Assembly (NCBI GenBank): GCA_937998045.1
Contig: CALKVG010000535.1
Location: forward strand, 1-8,286
Direction of reading: 5' to 3'
From: an uncultured Myxococcales bacterium
GTDB taxonomy: Bacteria; Myxococcota_A; Polyangia; Polyangiales; Polyangiaceae
Length of the DNA: 8,286 nt
Shown here: positions 1 to 5,492 of the stretch, in pieces
How positions within the stretch are numbered: the first letter of the stretch is position 1
Layout of the letters: each line of letters begins with the position of its first letter
Translations under genes and position numbers: made by a program
Notes under the pieces: model-generated
What the model was told of the DNA's origin: nothing
Databases searched by the model: none
The model's input: only the letters and a program-made list of their open reading frames with translations

Positions 1-46
1 TACACGCGTAAGATCGTCGGCAGCGTCAGATGTGTATAAGAGACAG
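1..46. other. Untrimmed Illumina Nextera adapter (artefact)
   Basis: These bases are library adapter, not genome. TACAC (1-5) is the end of the P5 oligo. GCGTAAGA (6-13) sits in the 8-base i5 index slot and matches, from memory, Nextera index S517/N517. Positions 14-46 match the Nextera read-1 adapter, ending in the 19-bp Tn5 mosaic end AGATGTGTATAAGAGACAG (28-46). Genomic sequence begins at 47. Translated on the minus strand, the adapter adds the spurious tail Leu-Ser-Leu-Ile-His-Ile and a stop to the permease. On the plus strand it yields a false ORF start, Met-Tyr-Lys-Arg-Gln. Both peptides are well-known signatures of adapter contamination in databases. Confidence 0.97.
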
Positions 47-676
47 CTCGCGTTCCCTCGCGAGCGCCATCGACGTGAGCATGACCATCGTCATGGTCAG
101 GATGACGCCGATGAGACCCGGTACGATGTACACCGCCGTGCGCAGGTCGGGGTTGTAGCGAACGCTGGGCAGGAGCTCGATCGGCGCGGGCGCGGAGCGC
201 CCCCCGGCCCGTTCGATGCGCTGGACCTCGATGTCCTGCGCGCGCGCGGACACGAGCGACACGGCGGTGTCCTGCGCGCTGGCGACGATCTGGGGATCCG
301 AGCCGTCGACGATGAGCTGCACGTGCCCCGTCGCGCCGCGCGCGATGTCGTCCCCGTAGCGCGGCGGTACGACGAGCGCGGTCCGCGCGCTGCCGGAGCG
401 GAGCGCGCGGTCGATCTCGTCGTAGCTCTCGACGTGCGACACGACGTCGTAGAAGCCCGTCGCCTCCATCCGGCGCGCCAGATCGCGCGACTCCGCGGTG
501 TGGTCCTGGTCGTAGACCACCGTCGGGATGTGCCGCACGTCCGTGTTGATGGCGTACCCGAAGAGAAGGAGCATCACGACGGGCTGCACGGCCATCATGC
601 CGAGCGTCAGGCGGTCGCGGCGGAGCTGGAGCAGCTCCTTGCGGGCGATGACCAGCGGGCGCAGCGTCAGCTTCAT
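47..676 (-). CDS. ABC-2 type transporter permease (3' end lost to adapter)
   Basis: Membrane subunit of an ABC exporter, in the YhhJ/YbhS/YbhR-like ABC-2 family. The 210 visible residues begin with a basic cytoplasmic segment containing the family-typical RKELLQLRRDR (12-22). A first membrane helix follows at about 25-45 (MMAVQPVVMLLLFGYAI), then a large extracytoplasmic domain at about 46-180 with VVYDQD, and a second helix at about 181-203 (AVYIVPGLIGVILTMTMVML). Relatives have about 370 residues, so roughly 160 residues with the remaining helices are missing. The true sequence stops at base 47, where adapter begins. This is a contig end, not a natural pseudogene. The ATG overlaps the stop of the upstream ATPase (ATGA, 673-676), so translation is probably coupled. 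No separate Shine-Dalgarno is needed or seen. The family and operon role are secure; the substrate is unknown. Confidence 0.93.
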
Positions 677-1644
677 CGGGCTTCTCCTCCTAGTCCGTCG
701 CTCCGGACCATCGCGACGAACGCGTCCTCGACCGTGGCGCGCGTCGCGCGGGCGCTGCGCACCGCAATGTCGCGCGAGGCGAGCGTCTCGCGCGCCAACG
801 CCACCGGGTCGACGCCCCCTCGCGTCGCCACGCGCAGCACGTGGCCGTAGTGGGCGACCTCCTCGACCGACGGCATCGTGCGCAGCACGTCGGCGGCCTC
901 GCGGGCGCGGTCGACCTCGAGCTCCGCGACGCGCAGCGCGCGGCGTTCGACGATCTCGTCGGGGGTGCCGACGTCGAGGAGCGATCCGCCGAAGATGAAC
1001 GCCAGGCGATGGCAGCGCTCGGCCTCGTCCATGTAGTGGGTCGTCAGCACGGCGGTCGTACCGGCGGACGCGAGCTCGTGGATGCGCTCCCAGAACTCGC
1101 GCCGGCTGACGGGGTCGACCCCTGCGGTCGGTTCGTCCAGAAAGAGCAGCGGCGGCTCGTGGATGGTCGCGCACGCGAGGGCCACGCGCTGCTTCCACCC
1201 GCCGGAGAGAGTCCCGGCGAGCTGCCGACGTCGCGCGGTGAGGCCGCTGCGTTCGAGCACTGCATCGACCCGAGCTCGGCGACGCCCCAGCGCCACCCCG
1301 TAGATGCCCGCGTAAAACTCGATGTTCTCGACGACGGTGAGGTCCTCGTAGAGGCTGAAGCGCTGGGTCATGTACCCGATGCGCTCCTTGATCCGCTCCG
1401 CCTCGCGCGCGACGTCGAAGCCCACGACGGTGCCTCGCCCGCCGGTCGGATCGAGGATCCCACAGAGCATGCGGATCGTCGTCGATTTGCCGGCGCCGTT
1501 CGGCCCGAGGATCCCGAAGATCTCGCCGCGGCGTACGTCCAGCGAGACGTCGCGCACTGCGACGAGGGCGCCGAAGCTGCGCGACAGGTGCTCGGTATGG
1601 ATGATGGGGCCGTCGCCGGTCGCGACCGGGACGGACGCGCTCAT
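673..1644 (-). CDS. ABC transporter ATP-binding protein
   Basis: Cytoplasmic ATPase that powers the exporter (323 aa). It has one complete nucleotide-binding domain: Walker A GPNGAGKST (47-55), Q-loop Gln94 in YMTQRFSLYEDL, ABC signature LSGGW (146-150, with Trp in place of the usual Gln), Walker B LLFLDEPT (166-173), D-loop GVDP (175-178) and H-loop His203 in TTHYMDEAE. The ~100-residue C-terminal extension is typical of CcmA/YbhF/DrrA-type subunits. E. coli YbhF carries two such domains in tandem, whereas this protein has one and would act as a dimer. Its ATG overlaps the adaptor gene's stop (ATGA, 1641-1644), and its stop overlaps the permease start in the same way, so the three genes form one tightly coupled operon. 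The open frame continues upstream without a stop, but MSASVPV at 1644 is the natural start given the overlap and domain length. Confidence 0.96.
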   Translation of the reverse strand: MSASVPVATGDGPIIHTEHLSRSFGALVAVRDVSLDVRRGEIFGILGPNGAGKSTTIRMLCGILDPTGGRGTVVGFDVAREAERIKERIGYMTQRFSLYEDLTVVENIEFYAGIYGVALGRRRARVDAVLERSGLTARRRQLAGTLSGGWKQRVALACATIHEPPLLFLDEPTAGVDPVSRREFWERIHELASAGTTAVLTTHYMDEAERCHRLAFIFGGSLLDVGTPDEIVERRALRVAELEVDRAREAADVLRTMPSVEEVAHYGHVLRVATRGGVDPVALARETLASRDIAVRSARATRATVEDAFVAMVRSDGLGGEAR

Positions 1645-2615
1645 GGCTCGATCCGCGCGAAGGCAGGCACACCCGCGTGCAGGCGCCGCTCGGGGTCGTC
1701 GACGCGCACGCGCACGCGCACGACGATGTTCGGCCGCTCGCGCGGGCTGAAGAGGAACTTCGGAGTGAACTCGGTCTCCGGCGCGACGTATTCGACGGAG
1801 GCGCCCAACGGCGCCGTCGACGAGTCCACCCGGACGCTCGCTCTCGCTCCGGCGCGGATCGCGCCGAGCTCCCCCTCTGGCACGAAGACGTCGACATACG
1901 GGTGGTTCGTATCGGCGAGCGTGACCGCGCTCGTCCCGACGGTCGCCATCTCGCCCGCCTTGACCTCGACGTCGGTCACCTCGCCCGGGGCGTTCGCCCG
2001 GAGCGCGTAGCGCACGAGGCGCTCCTGCTCGAGCGCGAGCTGGGACCGCGCCTGATCGACGCGCGCGCGCGAGCGCGCGATCTCCTCCGGCCGCGACCCG
2101 CGCCGCATCGCCTGGAGGCGCTGATCGAGCGAGCGTCGCTCGGCGACCGAGTGATCGAGGTCCGCGTTCGCCTTGTCGACCTCCGACTGGGGAAGTGCGC
2201 CCTGCGCGAAGAGCGCCCGCACGCGGTCGGCCGATTTGTGCGCGAGGTCCTCGCTCGCCGCGGCGGCGCGCACCTCGTCCGCCGCCGAGGCGACGTCCTC
2301 CTTCCGCGTCCCCGCTTCGAGCAGCGCGAGGTCCGACTCCGCCGCCGCCTGATCCTTCTGGCGCGACTCGACCGTCAGCTTCTGCAGCGTGTCGTCCAGC
2401 TGCGCGAGGACCTGACCGGTCGTCACCAGGTCGCCCCGCTTGACCGGTACGCTCGCGACGCGCCCCGGCACCTCGAACGCCAGCACCCGGTCGTCGTACT
2501 CGACGATGCCCTGGTAGCCCTGGGGCAGAGGCGGCGGACCGTGGCATCCCGCCACAGCCGCGACGACGAGCGCCGCGCAGGCAGGGAGAACGCGCCGCGG
2601 CTCGTTCCTGATCAT
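1641..2615 (-). CDS. HlyD-family periplasmic adaptor lipoprotein of ABC exporter
   Basis: Membrane fusion (adaptor) protein, 324 aa, expected to link the inner-membrane ABC exporter to an outer-membrane channel. A short signal peptide ends in the lipobox VAGC (21-24), so Cys24 is probably lipidated. Many HlyD relatives instead use a membrane helix. A biotinyl/lipoyl-like half-motif (about 46-75, FEVPGRVASVPVKRGD) is followed by a coiled-coil hairpin (about 80-205). The hairpin bears two related motifs, GTRKEDV (102-108) and GSRPEEI (173-179). The returning lipoyl half is at about 206-235 and a beta-barrel domain follows, including TPKFLFSPRERPN and the end LHAGVPAFARI. Overall it resembles YbhG. 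I chose the start at 2615 because it gives a compact signal peptide; the longer frame from 2681 would put 22 unconserved residues ahead of it. No Shine-Dalgarno precedes this ATG (see promoter entry). No outer-membrane channel gene is visible. Confidence 0.94.
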   Translation of the reverse strand: MIRNEPRRVLPACAALVVAAVAGCHGPPPLPQGYQGIVEYDDRVLAFEVPGRVASVPVKRGDLVTTGQVLAQLDDTLQKLTVESRQKDQAAAESDLALLEAGTRKEDVASAADEVRAAAASEDLAHKSADRVRALFAQGALPQSEVDKANADLDHSVAERRSLDQRLQAMRRGSRPEEIARSRARVDQARSQLALEQERLVRYALRANAPGEVTDVEVKAGEMATVGTSAVTLADTNHPYVDVFVPEGELGAIRAGARASVRVDSSTAPLGASVEYVAPETEFTPKFLFSPRERPNIVVRVRVRVDDPERRLHAGVPAFARIEP

Positions 2616-2624
2616 ACGTCTGAT
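2611..2624. promoter_or_regulatory. Near-palindrome over the adaptor start codon
   Basis: The 14 bases read ATCAGACGTATGAT on the minus strand: arms ATCA/TGAT around a central ACGT, with one mismatched pair. The element covers the adaptor's ATG and touches the putative -10, where a repressor could block initiation. Export operons of this type are often controlled by TetR-family proteins. No such regulator is in the window, so operator function is a guess. Confidence 0.25.
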
Positions 2625-2650
2625 AATAGGGCATTCCCCACCGATGGCCA
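2623..2650 (-). promoter_or_regulatory. Candidate promoter of the exporter operon, possibly leaderless
   Basis: On the minus strand a -10-like TATTAT (2623-2628; 5 of 6 match to TATAAT) lies 16 bp after a -35-like TGGCCA (2645-2650; 4 of 6 match to TTGACA). Only 7 bases separate the -10 from the adaptor ATG, and no ribosome-binding site is present. Transcription would therefore start at or next to the A of the ATG, giving a leaderless mRNA. The A/T-rich hexamer stands out against its GC-rich surroundings. This is inference from sequence alone. Confidence 0.4.
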
Positions 2651-2669
2651 GGCCGCCGAGCACCGGTTG

Positions 2670-2686
2670 GATGGGACCCACCCATC
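2670..2686. other. Short hairpin between guanylyltransferase and exporter operon
   Basis: GATGGG (2670-2675) and CCCATC (2681-2686) pair around the 5-base loop ACCCA. It lies 17 bases downstream of the guanylyltransferase stop and upstream of the exporter promoter candidate, where a terminator would be expected. No T-tract follows on either strand, so it is not a canonical intrinsic terminator. It may be a weak or processed 3' end, or chance. Confidence 0.3.
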
Positions 2687-2702
2687 GGGGTCGCGGGGGC
2701 GG

Positions 2703-3788
2703 TCAGAGCTTGTCCGTCTCGCCGCGCTGCTTGAGGGCGTCGACCACCATGCGCACGTCCTGCGCCCGATCGCGCGGAATGACGAGCACCGCGTCGTCGG
2801 TCTCGACGACGACCAGGTCGTTCACGCCGAGGAGCGCGAAGCGCCTCCGCGGCTCTCCGCGCGTGAGGTCGACCACCAGGTTGTTCGCCGCGTCGACGGC
2901 CACCGTGCCCTCCGGAAGCGCGTTGCCCTGCGCGTCGCGCGGCGCGAGCTCCCAGGCCACCTCCCAGCTGCCGACGTCGTTCCAGCCGAAGCTCCCCGGA
3001 ACGACCGCGATCCGATCGGCCTTCTCCATGACGCCGTGGTCGATCGAGACGGACGGCAGCGAGGGGAACACGTCGGCGAGGGCGCGCTCCTCGTCGCCCG
3101 CGGCGGCCGCGGCGTCGAGGCGATCGAGTCCCGCCGCGAGCGCGGGCAGGTGCCTGGCGATCGCGGCGCGCATCACCCCGGCGCGGAAGAAGAACATCCC
3201 CGCGTTCCATAGGTGACGTCCTCCCGCCACGAACTGCTTCGCGCGCTCGCGGTCGGGCTTCTCGACGAAGCGGGCGACGGCGTTCGCCCCCTCGCCCAGC
3301 GCTTCCCCCACCTCGATGTAGCCGTAGCCTATCTCCGGCCGCGTCGGCACGATGCCGATCGTCGCCAGCCAGCCCTCGTCGGCGGCGCGGAGCGCCCGCT
3401 CGACGATGCGGCGGAACGCCGGCTCGTCCGCGATGAAGTGGTCCGCCGGGAGGACGGCGACGATGGCCTCGGGATCGCGGCGGGCGATGACAGCCGCGGC
3501 CCAGCCGATGGGGGGCGCCGTGTTGCGCGCCACCGGCTCGGCCAGGATCTGGGCGCGCGGTACGCGCGGCAGCGCGGCGGCGGTCGCTTCCGCCAGCGAC
3601 TTGCCGGTCGCGATCCACACGCGGTCGGGCATCACGAGCGGCTCGAGGCGACGTACCGTGGCGGCGATCAGCGCCTCCCCCGGGCGCCCGGCGAGCGGCA
3701 AGAGCTGCTTCGGCGAGCGCAGGCGCGACGCCGGCCAGAACCGCGTGCCCGAGCCGCCGGCGAGGATCACGGCATGTACGTGCTGCAT
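2703..3788 (-). CDS. manC: Mannose-1-phosphate guanylyltransferase (GDP-mannose pyrophosphorylase)
   Basis: Cytoplasmic enzyme making GDP-mannose from mannose-1-phosphate and GTP, the donor for polysaccharides, O-antigen, glycolipids and GDP-fucose. The 361-residue protein starts with the nucleotidyltransferase signature GGSGTRFWP (11-19), followed by the PKQLL block (26-30). Further family motifs are ARNTAP (87-92), LPADH (113-117), GYGYIE (154-159), FVEKP (174-178), WNAGMF (194-199), and GWNDVGSW (268-275). The length fits the single-function form without the C-terminal phosphomannose isomerase cupin found in the longer bifunctional ManC/AlgA proteins. The ATG at 3788 sits immediately ahead of the N-terminal motif. 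Its upstream sequence has only a weak GAGCGG as ribosome-binding candidate. It is divergent from the phosphopantetheinyl transferase across a repeat-filled 116-bp gap. No other sugar-nucleotide or glycosyltransferase gene is nearby, so it is not obviously part of a polysaccharide cluster. Confidence 0.95.
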   Translation of the reverse strand: MQHVHAVILAGGSGTRFWPASRLRSPKQLLPLAGRPGEALIAATVRRLEPLVMPDRVWIATGKSLAEATAAALPRVPRAQILAEPVARNTAPPIGWAAAVIARRDPEAIVAVLPADHFIADEPAFRRIVERALRAADEGWLATIGIVPTRPEIGYGYIEVGEALGEGANAVARFVEKPDRERAKQFVAGGRHLWNAGMFFFRAGVMRAAIARHLPALAAGLDRLDAAAAAGDEERALADVFPSLPSVSIDHGVMEKADRIAVVPGSFGWNDVGSWEVAWELAPRDAQGNALPEGTVAVDAANNLVVDLTRGEPRRRFALLGVNDLVVVETDDAVLVIPRDRAQDVRMVVDALKQRGETDKL

Positions 3789-3810
3789 CCGTCCGCTCGT
3801 ATCACGACTG

Positions 3811-3894
3811 GCGCCCGCGTGGCACGATACGGCGCCCGCGTGGCACGATACGGCGCCCGCGTGGCACGATACGGCGCCCGCGTGGCACGATAGG
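3811..3894. repeat. Four-copy 21-bp tandem repeat in a divergent promoter region
   Basis: There are four contiguous 21-bp units at 3811-3831, 3832-3852, 3853-3873 and 3874-3894. The first three are identical; the last differs by one C-to-G change near its end. Each unit contains the palindrome CGTGGCACG (4-bp arms, one central base) followed by ATAC. A degenerate relative with a 2-base insertion (about 3791-3810) lies next to the guanylyltransferase start. The array fills most of the 116 bp between two divergent genes, and 21 bp is two helical turns, so every palindrome faces the same side of the DNA. It may be a set of regulator-binding sites or a recent slippage expansion. There are no spacers, so it is not a CRISPR. 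Confidence 0.95.
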
Positions 3895-3900
3895 GCGGGG
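3893..3900 (+). promoter_or_regulatory. Ribosome-binding site of the phosphopantetheinyl transferase
   Basis: GGGCGGGG followed by AGCC precedes the ATG at 3905. The GGGGAG core (3897-3902) is a reasonable Shine-Dalgarno but its spacing is short. The start of this purine stretch overlaps the last base pairs of the fourth 21-bp repeat, so the array runs directly into the translation signal. Confidence 0.5.
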
Positions 3901-3904
3901 AGCC

Positions 3905-4576
3905 ATGCAGCACCGCATCGCCTTCGAGCTCTCGGTCGAGCACGGCCTCTGCCTCGGCATGCACCTGCCGCCCGCGAGCGAGGGCGCGGACGTCCTGGCG
4001 CACCCGTCGCTACGCCCCGAAGAGCGCGCTCTCGCCGCGCGGATGTCCGCCGTGCGCAGGAGAACGTGGGTCGGCGGGCGAGTCGCCATGCGCCTCGCGC
4101 TGGAGCGGTGCATGCTGGACGTCCCCTCGGTCCTCGTCGACGACCGGGGAGCGCCCGTGCTGCCCGCGGGCGTGTCCGGGTCGATCAGCCACAAGGAGAC
4201 GATCGCGGTGGCCCTCGTCGCGCGAGAGTCGACCGCGCGCGTCGGCGTCGACATCGAGCGCGAGGGCGAGCGCACACTGGACATCTCGTCGAAGGTCCTG
4301 ACCGACGACGAGCTCGTCGAGGTCGCCGGGTTCTCCCCCGCAGCGCGCGACCGCGAGGTCCTCCTGCGATTCTCCGCCAAGGAGTCGATCTACAAGGCGA
4401 TCGACCCGTTCGTGCGTCGCTTCGTCGGCTTCAAGGAGGTCGCCGTCTCCCCCCGTCCCGACGGGACCGCCGAGGTCCGCGACCATCTCCCCGAGCCGAC
4501 GCGCTTCGCGATCGAAGTGCGCTGGCAGCGGCTCCAGGGCTACGTCCTCACGACGGCGCGCGTCGAAGTCCGGTGA
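3905..4576 (+). CDS. 4'-phosphopantetheinyl transferase (EntD/Sfp superfamily)
   Basis: Transfers the 4'-phosphopantetheine arm of coenzyme A to a serine on acyl- or peptidyl-carrier proteins, activating fatty acid, polyketide or non-ribosomal peptide synthases. The 223-residue length fits the EntD-like group. Motifs in order are WVGGRVAMRLAL (55-66), RGAPVLP (81-87), the CoA-contacting SISHK (93-97), the Mg-binding GVDIE (114-118, Asp116 and Glu118) and FSAKES with YKA (156-165, Lys159 and Glu160). All expected catalytic residues are present, so it should be active. The chosen ATG is the first in frame and follows a purine-rich stretch. It is the only plus-strand gene here, divergent from manC and convergent with the next gene. 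No carrier-protein or synthase gene lies in the window, so its partner is unknown and could be encoded elsewhere. Confidence 0.95.
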   Translation: MQHRIAFELSVEHGLCLGMHLPPASEGADVLAHPSLRPEERALAARMSAVRRRTWVGGRVAMRLALERCMLDVPSVLVDDRGAPVLPAGVSGSISHKETIAVALVARESTARVGVDIEREGERTLDISSKVLTDDELVEVAGFSPAARDREVLLRFSAKESIYKAIDPFVRRFVGFKEVAVSPRPDGTAEVRDHLPEPTRFAIEVRWQRLQGYVLTTARVEVR

Positions 4577-4653
4577 GCGCTCGTCGATCAGCGGCCGTGC
4601 AGGTAGCACGCCCACAACACCGCCCTCTCCGGCATTCTCTCGCTCCGAGTCGA
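4577..4653. other. Short convergent intergenic region with a small hairpin
   Basis: This 77-bp gap separates two convergent stops. CGTGC (4596-4600) and GCACG (4606-4610) can form a 5-bp stem around the loop AGGTA. A bidirectional terminator would be expected here, but no T-tract follows on either strand. I see no other signal. Confidence 0.3.
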
Positions 4654-5253
4654 TCAGAACGCGACGCCGAGCGCGAGGCGCAGCGCCGGCGTCAGCCCGC
4701 TCACCCCCACGTTCGTATCGCCGACGGCCACCTGCTCGTTCACGTAAGCCACTCCCAGCCCGGCGGAAACGTCGACCACGTTGGCGACGAGCACCGTCCC
4801 CCCGAAGAGCGCGGCGCAGTCGTAACCGACTGCGCTCGCCTGCTCGCCGTTCACGCTCCCCTGAACGTACGCGAGGCCCACCTGGGGGCCGATCCACACG
4901 CCCTCGGGAGCGCGACCGGTGAAGAAGAAGCGCACGCCCGTGTCGACCCCGGCGGCCACGAGGCTGCTGTCTTGCGGCTCCGAGAGGAGAGGCGACTTGA
5001 AGGCGAGCACCGAGGGCGCCACGTACACCGAACTCCAGCTGGAGATCGCGCTTTCGTATTCCACCTTCACGATACCGAGCGCCATGCTGCCGGGGTCGAT
5101 CGTGAGGGTGTGCGTCGGGTGCGCGGACACGTCCGTTGGGGACGGCCCGTAGTCGTCGGTACTTGGTGCGTCGTCAGCCAGTGTGACACCTTCATACGCG
5201 GTGAGCGCGGCGGCCAGAGCAACTCCAAGGGCAACAATCGATCGGGAAAACAT
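4654..5253 (-). CDS. Secreted hypothetical protein, probable outer-membrane beta-barrel
   Basis: 199 residues that I cannot place in a named family. The N-terminus is a classical signal peptide (MFSRSIVALGVALAAALTAY, 1-20), with a likely cleavage site near LADDAP (25-30). An acidic, Pro/Ser-rich stretch follows. The remainder alternates polar and hydrophobic residues with many Gly, Tyr and Val, as in strands VYVAPSVLAF, VDTGVRFFFTGR, VWIGPQVGLAYVQG, VSAGLGVAYVNEQ and LRLALGVAF. It ends in Phe preceded by such a strand, the usual C-terminal signal of outer-membrane barrels. Size and strand number suggest a small barrel of about 8 strands. The start is well fixed by a strong ribosome-binding site. 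It stands alone, downstream of a MarR-type regulator gene on the same strand. Function is unknown; the outer-membrane location is inference. Confidence 0.8.
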   Translation of the reverse strand: MFSRSIVALGVALAAALTAYEGVTLADDAPSTDDYGPSPTDVSAHPTHTLTIDPGSMALGIVKVEYESAISSWSSVYVAPSVLAFKSPLLSEPQDSSLVAAGVDTGVRFFFTGRAPEGVWIGPQVGLAYVQGSVNGEQASAVGYDCAALFGGTVLVANVVDVSAGLGVAYVNEQVAVGDTNVGVSGLTPALRLALGVAF

Positions 5254-5261
5254 GACCGAGT

Positions 5262-5268
5262 ACCTCCT
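5262..5268 (-). promoter_or_regulatory. Strong Shine-Dalgarno of the putative outer-membrane protein
   Basis: AGGAGGT on the minus strand, 8 bases before the ATG at 5253. It is the best ribosome-binding site in the window, fixes the start of this gene and suggests high translation, as is common for abundant envelope proteins. Confidence 0.9.
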
Positions 5269-5279
5269 AAGGGGGGGTC

Positions 5280-5310
5280 ATAGTGACGCGCGTCGCCTTA
5301 GAGCACCCAA
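5280..5310 (-). promoter_or_regulatory. Weak promoter candidate for the putative outer-membrane protein
   Basis: On the minus strand a -10-like CACTAT (5280-5285) lies 19 bp after a -35-like TTGGGT (5305-5310). Both are poor matches and the spacing is long. The position, about 27 bp upstream of the start codon, is sensible. A perfect palindrome, GACGCGCGTC (5285-5294), sits between the two boxes. Support is weak. Confidence 0.22.
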
Positions 5311-5314
5311 CGTG

Positions 5315-5326
5315 CCGACCGGTCGG
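5315..5326. promoter_or_regulatory. Perfect 12-bp palindrome, candidate operator
   Basis: CCGACCGGTCGG is fully self-complementary and lies just upstream of the possible -35 of the outer-membrane protein gene. A related one, CCCGAC-C-GTCGGG, occurs at 6257-6269 upstream of the MarR-type gene, but with different centre spacing. In GC-rich DNA such palindromes also arise by chance. Confidence 0.25.
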
Positions 5327-5369
5327 GCTCCACGACAGGGGTCTCGAAATGCCGGCGCTCGCGGGCCTG

Positions 5370-5408
5370 CGTGAACCGGGATACCCGGCAAACCGCCGCC
5401 CGTTCACG
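5370..5408. other. Nested inverted repeats in the gap between regulator and barrel gene
   Basis: An outer stem CGTGAA (5370-5375) / TTCACG (5403-5408) encloses an inner hairpin CCGGG (5376-5380) / CCCGG (5384-5388) with loop ATA. Together they could fold into a compact structure on either strand. The region lies in the 239-bp non-coding gap 5254-5492 and would be in the 3' end or leader of a minus-strand transcript. Its function is unknown. Confidence 0.45.
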
Positions 5409-5449
5409 CCGTCTGTCCAGTGGAAGCGTTGCTCGCGCGCGCGGGAGTG

Positions 5450-5489
5450 TCCCGAGTCAGGAACCCCAGTGGGAATCTTTGACTCGGGA
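5450..5489. terminator. 10-bp hairpin directly downstream of the MarR-type gene
   Basis: TCCCGAGTCA (5450-5459) and TGACTCGGGA (5480-5489) form a perfect 10-bp stem around a 20-base loop. The loop contains a smaller CCC-AGT-GGG stem. It starts 3 bp beyond the regulator's stop codon, which is the right place for a terminator or 3' stabilising structure. No U-tract follows on the minus strand, so standard intrinsic termination is doubtful. The stem is clear; the role is inferred. Confidence 0.45.
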
Positions 5490-5492
5490 GCC

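Noticed and set aside
28..46. A natural Tn5/IS50 end
   Set aside because: The mosaic end is preceded by the Nextera read-1 tail, an index and the P5 end, which exist only in sequencing libraries.
673..3618. A 981-residue fusion protein extending the ABC ATPase upstream
   Set aside because: The extra sequence is an out-of-frame reading of the adaptor and manC genes. The ATGA overlap at 1641-1644 gives the natural ATPase start.
3821..3894. Sigma-54 promoter sites, since each repeat has TGGCACG as in a -24 element
   Set aside because: The -12 GC at the required distance is missing: after GG and 10 bp the bases are CG, and no TTGC-like box is present in any unit.
3811..3894. CRISPR array
   Set aside because: The units are directly adjacent with no spacers, and no cas genes are present.
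2703..4576. A polysaccharide or secondary-metabolite cluster
   Set aside because: Only one sugar-nucleotide enzyme and one carrier-activating enzyme are present, with no glycosyltransferase, polyketide synthase or peptide synthetase nearby.
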